A model generated the notes under the pieces. The model saw only the letters and a list, made by a program, of their open reading frames with translations, made no database searches and had not been told where the DNA came from. Made by a program: the position numbers and the translations under genes. Below, one piece after another: positions 12,092 through 13,835 of a stretch of DNA of 13,835 nt (positions are counted from its first letter, which is position 1; every line of letters begins with the position of its first letter). Source of the DNA: Scleromatobacter sp045810285 (GTDB lineage: Bacteria > Pseudomonadota > Gammaproteobacteria > Burkholderiales > Burkholderiaceae_C); NCBI GenBank assembly GCA_045810285.1, contig JBJMWE010000285.1:1-13835 (forward strand). The letters are read 5' to 3'.

Positions 12092-13384
12092 ATGTTCGCC
12101 ACCCCCGTCGCCCACTGGTTCGGCCGCCGCGGCATCCACTTCTCGTGGGTCGTCATGGGCATCGCCTTCCTCACGATGCTCACCTCCTCGGCCGCCCTCG
12201 GCCTGCCCGGGGCCTTCCTGCTGCCCCTCAGCAAGGAATTCGGCTGGACCACGGACCAGATCGCCGGCGCCATCGCGCTGCGCTTCGTGCTGTACGGCCT
12301 GATCGGCCCGTTCGCCGCGGTGCTGATGGAGCGCTACGGCCTGCGCCGCATCATCTGCAGCGCGCTGCTGCTGATCGCCACCGGCATGGCGCTGGCCACG
12401 CGCATGACGGCGCTGTGGCAGCTCGTCGTGCTGTGGGGACTGGTGCTGGGCGTCGGCTCCGGGCTGACGGCGCTGGTGCTGGGCGCCACCGTGGCCAACC
12501 GCTGGTTCGACCAGCGCCGCGGGCTGGTCATGGGGCTGCTGACCGCCAGTTCGGCCACGGGCCAGCTGGTCTTCCTGCCGATCGCGGCCTCGCTGATCCA
12601 GAGCCACGGCTGGCGCGTGGCCATCACGCCGGTGTTCGTCAGTTGCCTCGTCGTGGCCGGGCTCGCATTCCTGCTGCTGCGCAACCACCCGCGCGAACTG
12701 GGCCTGGCGCCGTTCGGCGCCGCCCCGGCCCCGGTGGATCCGGCGCCCGCCGCCTGGCGGCCGAACTTCCTGGAGCCGCTGCGCACGCTGGCCTTCGCCT
12801 CGCGCCGCGGCGCGTTCTGGGTGCTGTTCGGCACGTTCTTCGTCTGCGGCCTGAGCACCAGCGGCCTGATCCAGACCCACTTCATCACGCTGTGCGGCGA
12901 CAACGGCCTGGGCCCGGTGCCCGCGGCCTCGGTGCTCGCCACCATCGGCGCGTGCGACTTCATCGGCACCATCGCGTCGGGCTGGCTGTCCGACCGCTAC
13001 GACGTGCGCAAGCTGCTGTTCTGGTACTACGGGCTGCGCGGGCTGTCGCTGCTGTGGCTGCCGCACTCCACCTTCACCATCGCGGGCCTGTCGCTGTTCG
13101 CCGTGTTCTACGGGCTCGACTGGGTCGCCACCGTGCCGCCCACGGTGCGCCTGACGAGCTCGGTATTCGACAAGCAGCGCGCCCCGATGATCTTCGGCTG
13201 GATCTTCGCGGGCCACCAGCTCGGCGGCGCGGTGGCCGCCTACGGCGCGGGCCTGGCGCGCACGGTGATGCAGTCGTACAGCCCGGCCCTGTACGCGGCC
13301 GGCCTCACCTGCCTCGTCGCGGCGGTGGCCATCTTCCTGCTCGATCGACCGACGACGGCGCCCGGGCCCGCGCGCGCCACCTGA
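12092..13384 (+). CDS. MFS transporter (monocarboxylate / oxalate-formate antiporter-like)
   Basis: A 430-residue major facilitator carrier with about twelve hydrophobic helices in two halves, separated by a Pro/Ala-rich cytosolic loop (about 208-232). The motifs N-R-W-F-D-Q-R-R-G-L-V-M-G-L-L (about 138-152) and G-W-L-S-D-R-Y-D-V-R-K (about 294-304) are typical of MFS members of the monocarboxylate/OFA type, which move small organic acids with protons; drug-like substrates cannot be excluded. The start is five bases after the TetR stop, with AAGG overlapping the end of that gene, so translation is probably coupled and the pair co-transcribed from 11358-11387. The partner regulator suggests substrate-induced expression. 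No dedicated metabolic genes are adjacent to reveal the substrate. Confidence 0.9.
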   Translation: MFATPVAHWFGRRGIHFSWVVMGIAFLTMLTSSAALGLPGAFLLPLSKEFGWTTDQIAGAIALRFVLYGLIGPFAAVLMERYGLRRIICSALLLIATGMALATRMTALWQLVVLWGLVLGVGSGLTALVLGATVANRWFDQRRGLVMGLLTASSATGQLVFLPIAASLIQSHGWRVAITPVFVSCLVVAGLAFLLLRNHPRELGLAPFGAAPAPVDPAPAAWRPNFLEPLRTLAFASRRGAFWVLFGTFFVCGLSTSGLIQTHFITLCGDNGLGPVPAASVLATIGACDFIGTIASGWLSDRYDVRKLLFWYYGLRGLSLLWLPHSTFTIAGLSLFAVFYGLDWVATVPPTVRLTSSVFDKQRAPMIFGWIFAGHQLGGAVAAYGAGLARTVMQSYSPALYAAGLTCLVAAVAIFLLDRPTTAPGPARAT

Positions 13385-13410
13385 GAAAGCGGCGGCCTCC
13401 TGGCCATGGG

Positions 13411-13446
13411 AATGCGGGTTGCCTCGAAACACCCGCAACCGACATT
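13411..13446 (+). other. Imperfect hairpin between MFS and haemerythrin genes
   Basis: AATGCGGGTTGC and GCAACCGACATT pair at ten of twelve positions around a 12-base loop. An alternative pairing GCGGGT/ACCCGC (13414-13419 and 13431-13436) uses the same bases. The structure ends just before the AGGAG of the next gene and has no T-run, so it could end the MFS transcript or influence translation of the haemerythrin gene. Confidence 0.4.
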
Positions 13447-13462
13447 GCGCCAGGAGAGCCCC

Positions 13463-13835
13463 ATGCCAGCCAGCCGACCCGCATCGCACGCCCCCGTGGC
13501 GTCCCGCGACACCACCCAGGACATCCTGCAGCTGCTGACGGCCGAGCATCGCGAGGTCAAGGCGATGTTCCAGCACTACCACCGGCTCGCCGAGGCCGGC
13601 GGCAAGGGCGACGAGCGCATGCTGCTGGCCAGCCAGATCTGCGTCGCGCTCACGCTGCACACGCAGGTCGAGGAGGAGATCCTCTATCCGGCGGCGCGTG
13701 CGGCGCTGGCGCAGGACGAGGATCTGGTCGACGAGGCCTACGTCGAGCATGCCAGCGCCAAGAGCCTGGTGGCCCAGATCAAGACGATGACCAGCGACCA
13801 GCCGCTGTTCGACGCCAAGGTCAAGGTGCTGGGCG
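13463..13835 (+). CDS. Haemerythrin (HHE) domain protein, N-terminal part (partial)
   Basis: The frame starts at ATG 13463, with AGGAG eight bases upstream, and stays open for 124 codons to the end of the window. After a short disordered leader comes D-I-L-Q-L-L-T-A-E-H-R-E-V-K-A-M-F-Q-H-Y-H (20-40), then C-V-A-L-T-L-H-T-Q-V-E-E-E-I-L-Y-P-A-A (60-78) and A-Y-V-E-H-A-S-A-K (92-100). H29, H38 or H40, H66, E70 and H96 are the pattern of a haemerythrin di-iron four-helix bundle, which binds O2, NO or senses redox state in the cytosol. The last helix and remaining ligands are outside the window. It is separated from the MFS gene by 78 bases including a hairpin, so it may have its own promoter, though I see no clear one. 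Confidence 0.92.
   Translation, partial: MPASRPASHAPVASRDTTQDILQLLTAEHREVKAMFQHYHRLAEAGGKGDERMLLASQICVALTLHTQVEEEILYPAARAALAQDEDLVDEAYVEHASAKSLVAQIKTMTSDQPLFDAKVKVLG

Noticed and set aside
11897..13750. A 617-codon minus-strand open frame opposite the MFS gene
   Set aside because: Gln/Arg/Gly-rich shadow typical of high-GC antisense; it spans the end of tetR, all of the MFS gene and part of the haemerythrin gene.

Overview
The window is GC-rich, chromosome-like DNA from a proteobacterium. HemP, a Fiu/PiuC pair, an LpxO-like lipid A hydroxylase and a stand-alone SWIB protein together suggest a Gram-negative beta-proteobacterium, most likely Burkholderiales (Oxalobacteraceae/Massilia-like). 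That placement is inferred from gene content only. There is no phage, insertion sequence, CRISPR array, tRNA or rRNA.

Left part (1-4703, + strand): the end of a TonB-type energy transducer, then hemP, a PepSY-type membrane protein, a DUF2271 periplasmic protein, a DUF4198 periplasmic protein, an ApbE flavin transferase and a membrane-anchored diflavin reductase. All but one of the junctions overlap by 1-4 bases, so this is one translationally coupled operon. The DUF2271 protein carries a complete ApbE flavinylation motif, D-G-L-T-G-A-T. The most interesting reading is a membrane electron-transfer chain: NADPH to the diflavin reductase, to the PepSY haem-type membrane protein, to an FMN-carrying periplasmic DUF2271 protein. 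Its purpose would be extracytoplasmic reduction of an iron complex (ferric siderophore or haem).

Middle part (4704-8149): an intergenic stretch with an inverted pair of REP-like repeats. It is followed on the minus strand by a Fiu-type catecholate siderophore receptor and a PiuC/YbiX Fe(II)/2-oxoglutarate hydroxylase. The receptor promoter has a good Fur box lying inside its -35/-10 spacer, so this half is iron-repressed.

Right part (8274-13835): a small SWIB-domain protein, an LpxO-like lipid A hydroxylase, a haem oxygenase with an unusual acidic, internally repeated C-terminal tail, a convergent small lipoprotein, a TetR regulator with a near-consensus promoter and a candidate operator, an MFS carrier probably co-transcribed with that regulator, and the start of a haemerythrin-domain protein that runs off the window. 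Iron is a recurring theme: uptake, reduction, haem degradation and several iron-dependent enzymes lie within 14 kb.
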